This document shows positions 5,812-13,048 of a stretch of DNA of 25,054 bases, in pieces. This stretch comes from an uncultured Butyrivibrio sp. Its GTDB lineage: Bacteria; Bacillota; Clostridia; Lachnospirales; Lachnospiraceae. The notes beneath the pieces were generated by a model. It was not told the DNA's origin and ran no database searches. It saw only the letters and a program-made list of their open reading frames with translations. The position numbers and the translations under genes are program-made. The stretch covers positions 1-25,054 of the forward strand of contig NZ_CAMVPU010000052.1 in assembly GCF_947169445.1 (NCBI RefSeq), given 5' to 3'. How positions within the stretch are numbered: the first letter of the stretch is position 1; each line of letters opens with the position of its first letter.

Positions 5812-5851
5812 TTCTTACAAAAAATGAGCTAGTATACACATTTTGTAAGAA
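5812..5851. promoter_or_regulatory. Operator-like inverted repeat in the lplD leader
   Basis: TTCTTACAAAA (5812-5822) and TTTTGTAAGAA (5841-5851) are perfect 11-bp inverted repeats separated by 18 nt. They lie just downstream of the candidate -10 box and upstream of the start codon, a position suited to a repressor site or a leader hairpin. No regulator gene is adjacent. Confidence 0.5.
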
Positions 5852-5908
5852 TGGGATTGATGTAGAATAGTGCGTAAAAGGGCGCACAAATGGGGAAGGA
5901 AAGGGAAG

Positions 5909-7309
5909 ATGAATTACAAAAATGGGAAAATGAAGGATGTAAACATCGCTTATATCGGCGGTGGTTCACGTGGATGGGCCTGGACTTTTATGACAGACCT
6001 TGCTCTTGATGATGAGATATCAGGAACCATAAGGCTTTATGATATTGATAAGGAAGCTGCTCAGGTGAATGCCACAATCGGAAATAACCTGATGGCCAGA
6101 GAGGATGCAAAGGGTGATTGGAAATTTGTCGTAAAAGATTCGCTGAAAGATGTGCTTGAAGGCACTGATTTTGTAGTAGTATCCATACTTCCGGGTACTT
6201 TTGATGAGATGGAATCGGATGTGCATCTTCCTGAAAGGCTTGGAGTTTATCAGTCTGTTGGAGATACAGCCGGATGTGGCGGCATGATCAGAGCTCTGCG
6301 TACAATTCCGATGTTCGTGGAAATTGCTAACGCGGTAAAAGAATATTCGCCTGATGCGTGGGTTATTAACTATACAAATCCTATGTCTCTTTGCGTTAAG
6401 ACTCTTTATGAGACTTTTCCTCAGATCAAGGCTTTTGGCTGTTGTCACGAGGTTTTTGGAACCCAGAAGGTGCTTCAGACTGTCTATGAAAAGGAGACAG
6501 GAGAAAAGATTGAGGACTGGCACGATATTCATATTAATGTAGTGGGAATTAATCACTTTACCTGGTTTACTGAGAGCTCCTATAAGGGTGTGGATCTTTT
6601 CCCGGTTTACAGAAGCTATATCGATAAGCATTTTGATGAGGGTGTCACTATTGAGAGTGAGAACTGGCTTAATGCAAATTTTTTGTGCAAACATCGTGTA
6701 AAGATGGATCTTTTCAATAAATATGGAATGATAGCTGCTGCAGGAGACAGACATCTAGCTGAGTTCATGCCTGGAAATGAGTATTTATCAGACCCTGAAA
6801 CGGTTAAGAACTGGGACTTTGCGCTGACATCCGTAGAGTGGAGAAAAGAGGATCTGAAGCAGCGACTTGAGAGAAGCAAGCGCCTTGCATCAGGAGAAGA
6901 GAAGATGACTCTTGCTGAGACCGGAGAAGAGGGAATCCTGCTTATCAAGGCACTTTGCGGTCTTTCAAGATTTGTCAGCAACGTAAACATACCAAATTAT
7001 GCGTCGCAGATTCCAAATCTTCCAAAGAATGCGCTGGTTGAGACAAATGCAGTATTTTCGCGTGATTCCATAAGACCAATCTTTGCAGGAGAAGTACCGG
7101 AAGGAATCAAAAAGCTTTTGGATCCTCATATTGCAAATCATGATCGTATTTATAAAGCTGCTACAACCTGTAATAAGCAGCTTGTATATGAAGCCTTCGA
7201 AAACGATCCTCAATTCATAGGAAAGAACTGCAGCGTTGAGGACATACATAAACTTGTGGATGATATGATAGAGAATACCAAGAACTATTTGCCTAAGGGA
7301 TGGAAGTAA
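5909..7309 (+). CDS. lplD: Alpha-galacturonidase, glycoside hydrolase family 4
   Basis: A 466-residue GH4 enzyme. The N-terminus has the Rossmann NAD-binding strand I-A-Y-I-G-G-G-S-R-G-W. G-D-T-A-G-C-G-G-M-I-R-A-L-R-T-I-P and N-Y-T-N-P-M follow, both typical of GH4. The active-site motif is C179-H-E-V182; CHEV was described for alpha-galacturonidases of the LplD group, distinguishing them from alpha-galactosidases (CHSV) and phospho-glycosidases. GH4 enzymes use NAD+ and a divalent metal in a redox-elimination mechanism; the substrate here would be alpha-galacturonides from pectin breakdown, cytoplasmic since there is no signal peptide. I chose ATG 5909, preceded by a purine-rich GGAAGGAAAGGG; a GTG at 5870 would add 13 basic residues without a ribosome site. 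No transporter or other pectin gene is nearby. Confidence 0.88.
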   Translation: MNYKNGKMKDVNIAYIGGGSRGWAWTFMTDLALDDEISGTIRLYDIDKEAAQVNATIGNNLMAREDAKGDWKFVVKDSLKDVLEGTDFVVVSILPGTFDEMESDVHLPERLGVYQSVGDTAGCGGMIRALRTIPMFVEIANAVKEYSPDAWVINYTNPMSLCVKTLYETFPQIKAFGCCHEVFGTQKVLQTVYEKETGEKIEDWHDIHINVVGINHFTWFTESSYKGVDLFPVYRSYIDKHFDEGVTIESENWLNANFLCKHRVKMDLFNKYGMIAAAGDRHLAEFMPGNEYLSDPETVKNWDFALTSVEWRKEDLKQRLERSKRLASGEEKMTLAETGEEGILLIKALCGLSRFVSNVNIPNYASQIPNLPKNALVETNAVFSRDSIRPIFAGEVPEGIKKLLDPHIANHDRIYKAATTCNKQLVYEAFENDPQFIGKNCSVEDIHKLVDDMIENTKNYLPKGWK

Positions 7310-7365
7310 GAAATAATTAACATTGAATCTTTGGCTATACATAATCATTACTGAGCCCGCCAGGA

Positions 7366-7416
7366 AACCTTATGCTGCATGCACCACGCAGCATAGGGTT
7401 AAGTTCCTCTTCCGCA
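7366..7416 (+). other. Hairpin plus partial inverted copy of a tRNA-Leu 3' end
   Basis: AACCTTATGCTGC (7366-7378) pairs with GCAGCATAGGGTT (7388-7400), one G-U. The second arm runs into AAGTTCCTCTTCCGCA (7401-7416). TAGGGTT-AAGTTCC-T-CTTCCGCA aligns, with small gaps, to the T-arm and acceptor 3' strand of the neighbouring tRNA-Leu but in the opposite orientation. It could be a decayed tRNA piece whose hairpin corresponds to a long variable arm, or a terminator-like stem after lplD with chance similarity. Confidence 0.45.
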
Positions 7417-7420
7417 CAAC

Positions 7421-7456
7421 AAAAAAGGACCAACTCATTTGAGTTGATCCTTTTTT
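7421..7456. terminator. Bidirectional terminator between lplD and tRNA-Leu
   Basis: AAAAAAGGACCAACTC (7421-7436) and GAGTTGATCCTTTTTT (7441-7456) form a 16-bp stem with one mismatch or wobble around an ATTT loop. It has T-tracts in both directions, so it can end both the minus-strand tRNA transcript and plus-strand lplD mRNA. Confidence 0.85.
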
Positions 7457-7460
7457 ATAG

Positions 7461-7544
7461 TGCGGAAGAAGGGACTTGAACCCTCACGATGTAAGCATCA
7501 CAAGATCCTTAGTCTTGCTCGTCTGCCAATTCCGACACTTCCGC
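7461..7544 (-). tRNA. tRNA-Leu, anticodon AAG
   Basis: The minus strand gives a complete 84-nt class II tRNA: acceptor GCGGAAG/CTTCCGC with discriminator A, D-stem GTC/GAC with GG in the loop, anticodon stem CAAGA/TCTTG around the loop CTAAGGA, variable arm GATG-CTTA-CATC and a T-arm with TTCAAGT. The anticodon at loop positions 3-5 is AAG, reading CUU and, if A34 becomes inosine, more leucine codons. CCA is not encoded. The alignment to the usual Leu layout (C-U before the anticodon) is unambiguous. Confidence 0.93.
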
Positions 7545-7574
7545 GAACCGCCATCACTTCGTGACGACTTGTTT

Positions 7575-7603
7575 ATATTAGCAAGAATATCTCAAAACGT
7601 CAA
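7575..7603 (-). promoter_or_regulatory. Promoter of the tRNA-Leu gene
   Basis: On the minus strand, TTGACG (7603-7598) is followed after exactly 17 nt by TAATAT (7580-7575). This is a good sigma-A-type promoter about 30 nt from the tRNA 5' end. A small leader hairpin (CGTCAC/GTGATG, 7552-7566) lies between it and the tRNA. Confidence 0.7.
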
Positions 7604-7648
7604 CAAAAATTAATAAACTTTTTTTCGTTTTTGTATCCTTTTAGTATT

Positions 7649-7684
7649 CCCGCCTTAACAGAGGCGGGTAAAATGGCTTATAAT
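7649..7684 (+). promoter_or_regulatory. Promoter with inverted repeat over the -35 box
   Basis: TTAACA (7655-7660) and a perfect TATAAT (7679-7684) are spaced 18 nt apart and lie 48 nt before the start codon at 7732. The G+C-rich inverted repeat CCCGCCT (7649-7655)/AGGCGGG (7662-7668) spans the -35 box, a position where a repressor would block RNA polymerase. Confidence 0.6.
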
Positions 7685-7731
7685 AGATAGGTGAAGATTT
7701 TTTATCTGGGATAAAAAGAAAAGGAGAAAAC

Positions 7732-8175
7732 ATGAGCGAGATAGAAAATAATACGGTGAATAATAGCAGTGTGACAAGTGATTATAGTGAGCTTGTCCGT
7801 CTGAACAAAAAGATGCTTTTTTACCATAGAATTGTGATGCTGGCAGTGGTAGGTATTTTTCTGGTAGCTATTTTTTCTGCGTGTATTCTTGTTCCGAAGG
7901 CTGAAGCGGCACTTGACCAGGTAAATGGCATGGTCGCAAGAGTGGAATCGTCTCTGGATCTTTTGGATGAAATGTCTAATGGACTGAAAGATATGTCTGA
8001 TAGCATGACCGATACCAGTGAAGATCTGAATAAACTGGTGGAGGAGAATGGAGCAGCTTTATCTGAAACTATGAAATCTATTTCAGAAATCGACTTTGAG
8101 GGTCTTAACAAGGCAATAAAAGATCTGCAGGATACGGTTGGTCCGCTCGCATCATTTTTCGGGAGATTTAATTAA
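7732..8175 (+). CDS. Small single-pass membrane protein with coiled-coil tail, unknown function
   Basis: A 147-residue protein not assigned to a named family. Residues 1-25 are polar and Asn/Ser-rich, 33-55 form one hydrophobic membrane helix (V-M-L-A-V-V-G-I-F-L-V-A-I-F), and 58-140 are heptad-like and amphipathic with L/M/V repeats, as in methyl-accepting or DUF948-type helical tails. AAGGAG at 7721-7726 fixes the start. It is followed after 2 nt by a second small gene, so the two are probably co-expressed. A structural or scaffolding role at the membrane is possible but unproven. Confidence 0.75.
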   Translation: MSEIENNTVNNSSVTSDYSELVRLNKKMLFYHRIVMLAVVGIFLVAIFSACILVPKAEAALDQVNGMVARVESSLDLLDEMSNGLKDMSDSMTDTSEDLNKLVEENGAALSETMKSISEIDFEGLNKAIKDLQDTVGPLASFFGRFN

Positions 8176-8177
8176 AC

Positions 8178-8480
8178 ATGGCAATTGAATTACATACTTT
8201 TTTTAATCTGATGCATTATGAATATGGAGAGGCGTTCTTTGGAAGTTATAAAGGAATGCGTTACAGGCTGGCAAGGGAACCACTTGAAAATGTCAAATTT
8301 ACTCCGATTGATAAAAGAGGACCGGCAACATTGATGGCTACTGTCTGGCCGGAGCCTTATTCCTATGGTATGACGGATAAATCGCTTATGGTCACTGAGC
8401 ATTTTGAGGTATCTCAGGAAGGCCTGGAAAATGCAGTGAAATGGTTTAACGAGCAGTACGAATCAAGGAACTGGAACTGA
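8178..8480 (+). CDS. Hypothetical protein, 100 residues
   Basis: A soluble, aromatic-rich 100-residue protein (many Tyr, Phe, Trp) without signal peptide or membrane helix. I do not recognise a family. It contains G-M-R-Y-R-L-A-R-E-P-L followed by a segment around W-P-E-P-Y-S-Y-G and a C-terminal helix E-N-A-V-K-W-F-N-E-Q-Y, giving the look of a compact alpha/beta fold. It starts 2 nt after the stop of the membrane coiled-coil gene, with GGGAG (8161-8165) inside that gene as a likely ribosome site. The pair may form a small membrane-anchored complex (inference). Confidence 0.7.
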   Translation: MAIELHTFFNLMHYEYGEAFFGSYKGMRYRLAREPLENVKFTPIDKRGPATLMATVWPEPYSYGMTDKSLMVTEHFEVSQEGLENAVKWFNEQYESRNWN

Positions 8481-8523
8481 TAAGAGGGTAATTGACTAAT
8501 TTTTTTAAAAAGTTTCTACAATA

Positions 8524-8593
8524 AAAAAGGTTTTTGGACTCCTACGTCGAATATACTAAACATGGGGGTTTAAAAACCTTTTTAGATTTTTTA
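8524..8593 (+). terminator. Terminator after the two small genes
   Basis: AAAAAGGTTTTT (8524-8535) pairs with AAAAACCTTTTT (8572-8583), a 12-bp stem, with a further ACTCC/GGGGT helix inside the 36-nt interior. AGATTTTTTAG follows. It separates the small-gene pair from the core operon starting with dgt. Confidence 0.65.
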
Positions 8594-8650
8594 GTGGGTT
8601 GTTTTGCAAATTCTTATGAGATATTTTTAAGAACCTGACGAGGTCGAAAA

Positions 8651-9658
8651 ATGAAAATCAGAGAACAGCTAGAAGAACGCGAGAAACAGATATTAAGCGA
8701 ATTTGCAACACTAAGCAGCAATTCCCGTGGTAGGGAAAAAAATGAAAAGCCTTGCGATATCAGGCCCTGCTTTCAAAGAGATAGGGACAGGATACTTTAC
8801 TCCAAGTCTTTTAGAAGACTAAAGGATAAGACGCAGGTTTTTTTATCTCCGGATGGTGATCATTACAGGACTAGAATGACTCATACGCTGGAGGTTTCAC
8901 AGAATGCCAGGACTATAGCCAAGGCACTGAGACTGAATGAGGATCTGGCAGAAGCAATAGCGCTTGGACATGATCTTGGGCATACGCCCTTTGGACATGC
9001 CGGTGAAAGAGCTCTTAATGAGGTTTGTCCTTTTGGCTTCAAACACAACGAGCAGAGTCTTCGTATTGTTGAGAAGCTGGAGAACTATGGACAGGGACTG
9101 AATCTCACCTTTGAGGTGAGGGACGGAATTCTGAACCATGAGATGAATCTTCGCCCGGCCACACTTGAGGGGAGAGTTGTGCGCCTTTCTGACAAGATTG
9201 CTTATATGCATCACGATATGGATGATGCCATTCGCGGAGGAATCTTAGTGGAAAGCGATGTTCCAAGCAGCCTTGCGAAAGTGATCGGACATTCCAACAG
9301 GGAATGGATTGACACATTTATTCATGACATTATTTCTACCAGTGCTGATCTGGATGATATCAGAATGTCAGAAGAAGTTTACGATGCCTTCCACAGACTT
9401 CGTAAATTTATGTTTGAAAAAGTTTATACCAACCCGATAGCCAAGGGGCAGGAGGGGAAGGTTGAGAATATGGTCAAGATTCTTTATCAGTACTATGTAG
9501 ACCATATTGATAAGCTACCGGATTATCTTAAAGAGATGATGGAGGAGGGCGTTCCCAAGGAGCGTCTGGTATGCGATTATGTGAGTTCCATGACCGACAG
9601 ATATGCGGTGGCGGTATTTGAAGAGGTATACGTACCTCATTCCTGGGGAGTACTTTAA
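8651..9658 (+). CDS. dgt: Deoxyguanosinetriphosphate triphosphohydrolase-like protein (HD domain)
   Basis: A 335-residue HD-domain phosphohydrolase. The N-terminus has R-D-R-D-R-I-L-Y-S-K-S-F-R-R-L-K-D-K-T-Q-V-F, diagnostic of dGTPase-like proteins. Metal ligands visible are R75-M-T-H78 and H107-D108, followed by H111-T-P-F-G-H116-A-G-E. A later conserved segment is S-D-K-I-A-Y-M-H-H-D-M-D-D-A. The family hydrolyses dNTPs to deoxynucleosides and triphosphate, acting on nucleotide pools. GAGG (8640-8643) sits 7 nt before the ATG. Only 2 nt separate its stop from dnaG, and the dnaG ribosome site lies within its 3' end, so the two are co-translated; this pairing is common in Clostridia. Confidence 0.93.
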   Translation: MKIREQLEEREKQILSEFATLSSNSRGREKNEKPCDIRPCFQRDRDRILYSKSFRRLKDKTQVFLSPDGDHYRTRMTHTLEVSQNARTIAKALRLNEDLAEAIALGHDLGHTPFGHAGERALNEVCPFGFKHNEQSLRIVEKLENYGQGLNLTFEVRDGILNHEMNLRPATLEGRVVRLSDKIAYMHHDMDDAIRGGILVESDVPSSLAKVIGHSNREWIDTFIHDIISTSADLDDIRMSEEVYDAFHRLRKFMFEKVYTNPIAKGQEGKVENMVKILYQYYVDHIDKLPDYLKEMMEEGVPKERLVCDYVSSMTDRYAVAVFEEVYVPHSWGVL

Positions 9659-9660
9659 AT

Positions 9661-11439
9661 ATGCGATATTCAGATGAGATCATCGAAGAAGTTCGCTCTA
9701 GAAATGACATTGTTGACGTGGTAGGACAGTACGTCCATTTGCAGAAAAAAGGTGCTAATTATTTTGGACTTTGTCCGTTCCACAATGAAAAATCCGGTTC
9801 TTTTTCCGTGTCAGGTCACAAGCAGATGTATTATTGCTTTGGTTGCGGGGCCGGCGGCAATGTCATTACTTTTTTGATGAAATATGACAACTTGACATTT
9901 CAGGAGGCGGTAAAGAGCCTGGCGGACAGAGCCGGGATCAAGCTTCCGGATGAAGATAACTCAGAGGCTGCCAAGGCCATGAGAGATAAGCGGCAGATTC
10001 TTCTTGATATCAACAAGGAGGCAGCCAAGTATTATTACAAGAAACTTCGAAGCCCCGAGGGGCAAAAAGGTATGGAGTACTTTCAGACAAGAAAGCTTTC
10101 CGATGAGACCATGCAACATTTTGGTCTGGGATTTGCCGGTGTCAGTAGCGGCGATCTTGTGAAATACCTAAAGAGCCTTGGATATAGTGACAGTCAGATA
10201 ATTGAAGCAGGACTTGCTTCACATGATGATAAATTCGGAACCCATGATAAATTCTGGAACCGAGTCATGTTCCCTATTTTGGATGCATCCCAGAAGGTCA
10301 TAGGATTTGGAGGAAGAGTTTTGGGAGATGGTAAGCCCAAGTACCTGAATTCTCCGGAGACCATGATCTTTGACAAGAGCAGAAACCTTTTTGGTCTTAA
10401 TTATGCCAAGAACTCAAGGGCGGGCTACATGATCATCTGCGAGGGCTACATGGACGTTATAGCCATGCACCAGGCAGGATTTACCATGGCAGTTGCTTCT
10501 CTTGGAACGGCGTTTACTACAGGGCAGGCTTTGATCTTAAAGAGATATACGGATGAAGTTATTTTGTCCTACGACAGTGATGAAGCAGGAACCAAGGCTG
10601 CGCTAAGAGGAATAGGAATCCTGAAAGAGGCAGGCCTTAAGGGCAAGGTTCTTGACCTTAGACCTCACAAGGATCCGGATGAGTTTATCAAGAACGAAGG
10701 GAAAGAAGCCTTTGAAGAAAGGGTTAGAAATGCAGAAAACCCATTCTTTTTCGAGGTAAGGATCATGGAAGGCCGGCACAACATGGCTGATCCTGAAGAT
10801 AAAACAGAGTTCTATAAGGAAATAGCAGCTAAGCTTTGCGAGTTTGAAGAACCGCTTGAGCGGGATAATTATCTTGAAGCAGTTGCGGCGAGATACAATA
10901 TCGCAGTTGCGGATCTTCGTAAACTGGTAGCTACAATAGCAGTGAAGGGCACGACGGTCAGACCTGCAAGACGACCTGAATCAGGAATACAAAAGAAAAT
11001 GACGCCGGAAGACGGAGCGAAGAAAAACCAAAGACTTCTTCTTACCTGGCTGACAGATGAGCCTGAAATATTTCACAAGGTCAAAGCGTGGGTTTCACCT
11101 GAGGACTTTTCTGATGATCTATATAGAAGGGTGGCCAGAGAGGTCTTTTCCGGAATGGAAAACGGCAATTTTTCTCCGGCGGCGATCCTGGATCACTTCA
11201 CAGAAGAAGAGGACTACGGCAAGGTTGCAGAGATGTTCAACACGAATCTGGTGGACATCGAGACCAGAGAACAGCGAAAAAAAGCTTTCAGAGATATTAT
11301 TCTCGGTGTGAAGCAGGCAGGTTTTGAGAGGCAGAAAAGGGAACTAAAGCCCGATGATCCGCAGTTCCTCACCAAGACGATCCAGGGAAAAAAAGAATTG
11401 GAGAAACTAGCTCATTTAGATATTTCTCCGGATGATTAA
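9661..11439 (+). CDS. dnaG: DNA primase
   Basis: A 592-residue bacterial primase that makes RNA primers at the replication fork. The N-terminal zinc-binding domain is intact: C38-P-F-H41 and C59-F-G-C62. The catalytic TOPRIM core has E259-G-Y-M-D-V and S301-Y-D303-S-D305-E-A-G, with the family motif G-G-R-V-L-G-D-G-K-P-K-Y-L-N-S-P at 215-230. The C-terminal region from about 455 is helical and should bind the DnaB helicase. Length is normal. It is 25 nt upstream of rpoD, the classical macromolecular synthesis operon order without rpsU. Confidence 0.97.
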   Translation: MRYSDEIIEEVRSRNDIVDVVGQYVHLQKKGANYFGLCPFHNEKSGSFSVSGHKQMYYCFGCGAGGNVITFLMKYDNLTFQEAVKSLADRAGIKLPDEDNSEAAKAMRDKRQILLDINKEAAKYYYKKLRSPEGQKGMEYFQTRKLSDETMQHFGLGFAGVSSGDLVKYLKSLGYSDSQIIEAGLASHDDKFGTHDKFWNRVMFPILDASQKVIGFGGRVLGDGKPKYLNSPETMIFDKSRNLFGLNYAKNSRAGYMIICEGYMDVIAMHQAGFTMAVASLGTAFTTGQALILKRYTDEVILSYDSDEAGTKAALRGIGILKEAGLKGKVLDLRPHKDPDEFIKNEGKEAFEERVRNAENPFFFEVRIMEGRHNMADPEDKTEFYKEIAAKLCEFEEPLERDNYLEAVAARYNIAVADLRKLVATIAVKGTTVRPARRPESGIQKKMTPEDGAKKNQRLLLTWLTDEPEIFHKVKAWVSPEDFSDDLYRRVAREVFSGMENGNFSPAAILDHFTEEEDYGKVAEMFNTNLVDIETREQRKKAFRDIILGVKQAGFERQKRELKPDDPQFLTKTIQGKKELEKLAHLDISPDD

Positions 11440-11464
11440 AAAATAAGAAAAGGAAAGAATAGAT

Positions 11465-13045
11465 ATGGCAAAGAAGGATGTAACACAGGAAACAGAGGCT
11501 AAGAAGACAGCAAAACCAGCTGCGAAGGTTTCAGCTAAGAAGGCAGCTGAGGGAAAAGAAGAAAAGAAGACTACTAAGAAATCAGCAAAGAAGATTTCTA
11601 TTGTTATCGCTGATGACGAAGCTTCAAAGAAGACAAAAAAAGCAGAGGTTGTTGAAGAAGCAGTAGATAAGGAAGAAGAAACAAAGCCTGCAAAGAGAGG
11701 TAGAAAAGCTGCAGATGATTCTGCCGCTCCCAAGAAGGCTGCTAAAGCTGATAAAGAGGAAAAAGCTTCCAAGAAAGCAGGTTCTAAAAAAGCTTCTAAG
11801 GAAGATGCACAGAACAATGAAGATGGCGAGTTAGATGAGGCTACAAAAGAGCATTTCGCTGCCAAGGTTAAGGAAATCCTTGCGCTTGCCAAGAAAAAGA
11901 AAAACGTTCTTGAGTACGCTGAGATCAGTGATTTCTTTGCAGAACTCAATCTGAACGAAGAGCAGTTTGATAACGTTCTTGATGTACTTGAGAATTCCGG
12001 AATCGATATCTTAAGAGTGTCAGACGATGACATTGATGATATTCCTGATGACGAGGATATGCTTCTTGTTGATGATGACGAAGAGGTTGATATGGAGAAT
12101 ATTGACCTTTCAGTTCCGGACGGAATCAGCATTGAAGATCCTGTCAGAATGTACCTTAAGGAAATCGGTAAGGTACCGCTTCTTACTGCTGATCAGGAAA
12201 TTGATCTTGCGAAGGCTATGGAAGCCGGCGTGGACGCAGAGAGAGAGCTTGCTGAGGATAAGGAAGAGAACAAGCTTTCCGACGAGCGCAAAAAGGAACT
12301 TAATCAGATCATATATGAAGGCGAGGAGGCTAAAAAGCGTCTTGCAGAAGCTAATCTTCGTCTTGTTGTAAGTATTGCAAAGAGATATGTAGGAAGAGGA
12401 ATGTTGTTCCTTGACCTTATTCAGGAAGGTAACCTTGGTCTTATCAAGGCTGTTGAAAAGTTTGATTTCCGTAAGGGCTTCAAGTTCTCAACATATGCTA
12501 CATGGTGGATCAGACAGGCTATCACAAGAGCTATTGCTGACCAGGCCAGAACTATCCGTATTCCTGTTCACATGGTCGAGACTATCAACAAGCTTATACG
12601 TGTGAGCCGTCAGCTTCTTCAGGAGCTTGGCCGTGAGCCTCTTCCAGAGGAAGTAGCAAAAGAGATGAACATGCCTGTAGAGCGTGTTCGTGAGATCCTT
12701 AAGATTTCGCAGGAGCCTGTTTCTCTTGAGACACCTATCGGTGAAGAGGAAGACAGCCATCTTGGTGATTTCATTCAGGACGATAACGTTCCTGTACCTG
12801 CAGATGCTGCAGCATTTACTCTCCTTAAGGAGCAGCTTGTTGAGGTTCTTGGCACACTTACAGAACGTGAGCAGAAGGTACTCAGACTTCGTTTCGGTCT
12901 TGATGATGGCAGAGCAAGAACTCTTGAAGAGGTTGGTAAAGAGTTTAACGTAACCCGAGAGCGTATTCGTCAGATTGAGGCTAAGGCACTTAGAAAGCTT
13001 CGTCATCCTAGCCGCAGCCGCAAGCTCAAGGATTATCTTGACTAA
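11465..13045 (+). CDS. rpoD: Primary sigma factor RpoD/SigA with long basic N-terminal extension
   Basis: A 526-residue sigma-70. Region 1.1-like helices occupy about 125-185; an Asp/Glu-rich linker is at 186-212; region 1.2 begins at D225-P-V-R-M-Y-L-K-E-I-G; region 2 spans about 296-375 with the -10 melting segment F-S-T-Y-A-T-W-W-I-R-Q-A-I; region 3 about 376-450; region 4 carries L465-T-E-R-E-Q and the helix-turn-helix V-T-R-E-R-I-R-Q-I-E at 496-505. Residues 1-120 are a low-complexity Lys/Ala/Glu tract with repeated A-K-K units, absent from typical Firmicutes SigA of about 360-380 residues. AAAGGAAAG precedes the ATG. It is followed after 3 nt by trmK. Confidence 0.96.
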   Translation: MAKKDVTQETEAKKTAKPAAKVSAKKAAEGKEEKKTTKKSAKKISIVIADDEASKKTKKAEVVEEAVDKEEETKPAKRGRKAADDSAAPKKAAKADKEEKASKKAGSKKASKEDAQNNEDGELDEATKEHFAAKVKEILALAKKKKNVLEYAEISDFFAELNLNEEQFDNVLDVLENSGIDILRVSDDDIDDIPDDEDMLLVDDDEEVDMENIDLSVPDGISIEDPVRMYLKEIGKVPLLTADQEIDLAKAMEAGVDAERELAEDKEENKLSDERKKELNQIIYEGEEAKKRLAEANLRLVVSIAKRYVGRGMLFLDLIQEGNLGLIKAVEKFDFRKGFKFSTYATWWIRQAITRAIADQARTIRIPVHMVETINKLIRVSRQLLQELGREPLPEEVAKEMNMPVERVREILKISQEPVSLETPIGEEEDSHLGDFIQDDNVPVPADAAAFTLLKEQLVEVLGTLTEREQKVLRLRFGLDDGRARTLEEVGKEFNVTRERIRQIEAKALRKLRHPSRSRKLKDYLD

Positions 13046-13048
13046 GCT

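Noticed and set aside
5870..5908. Upstream GTG start for the alpha-galacturonidase
   Set aside because: No ribosome site, and the added basic stretch is not part of GH4 enzymes; ATG 5909 has a purine-rich leader and matches family length.
8897..9214. Minus-strand open frames inside dgt, dnaG, rpoD and the kinases
   Set aside because: They are shadows of long, well-conserved plus-strand genes and lack start signals or recognisable motifs.
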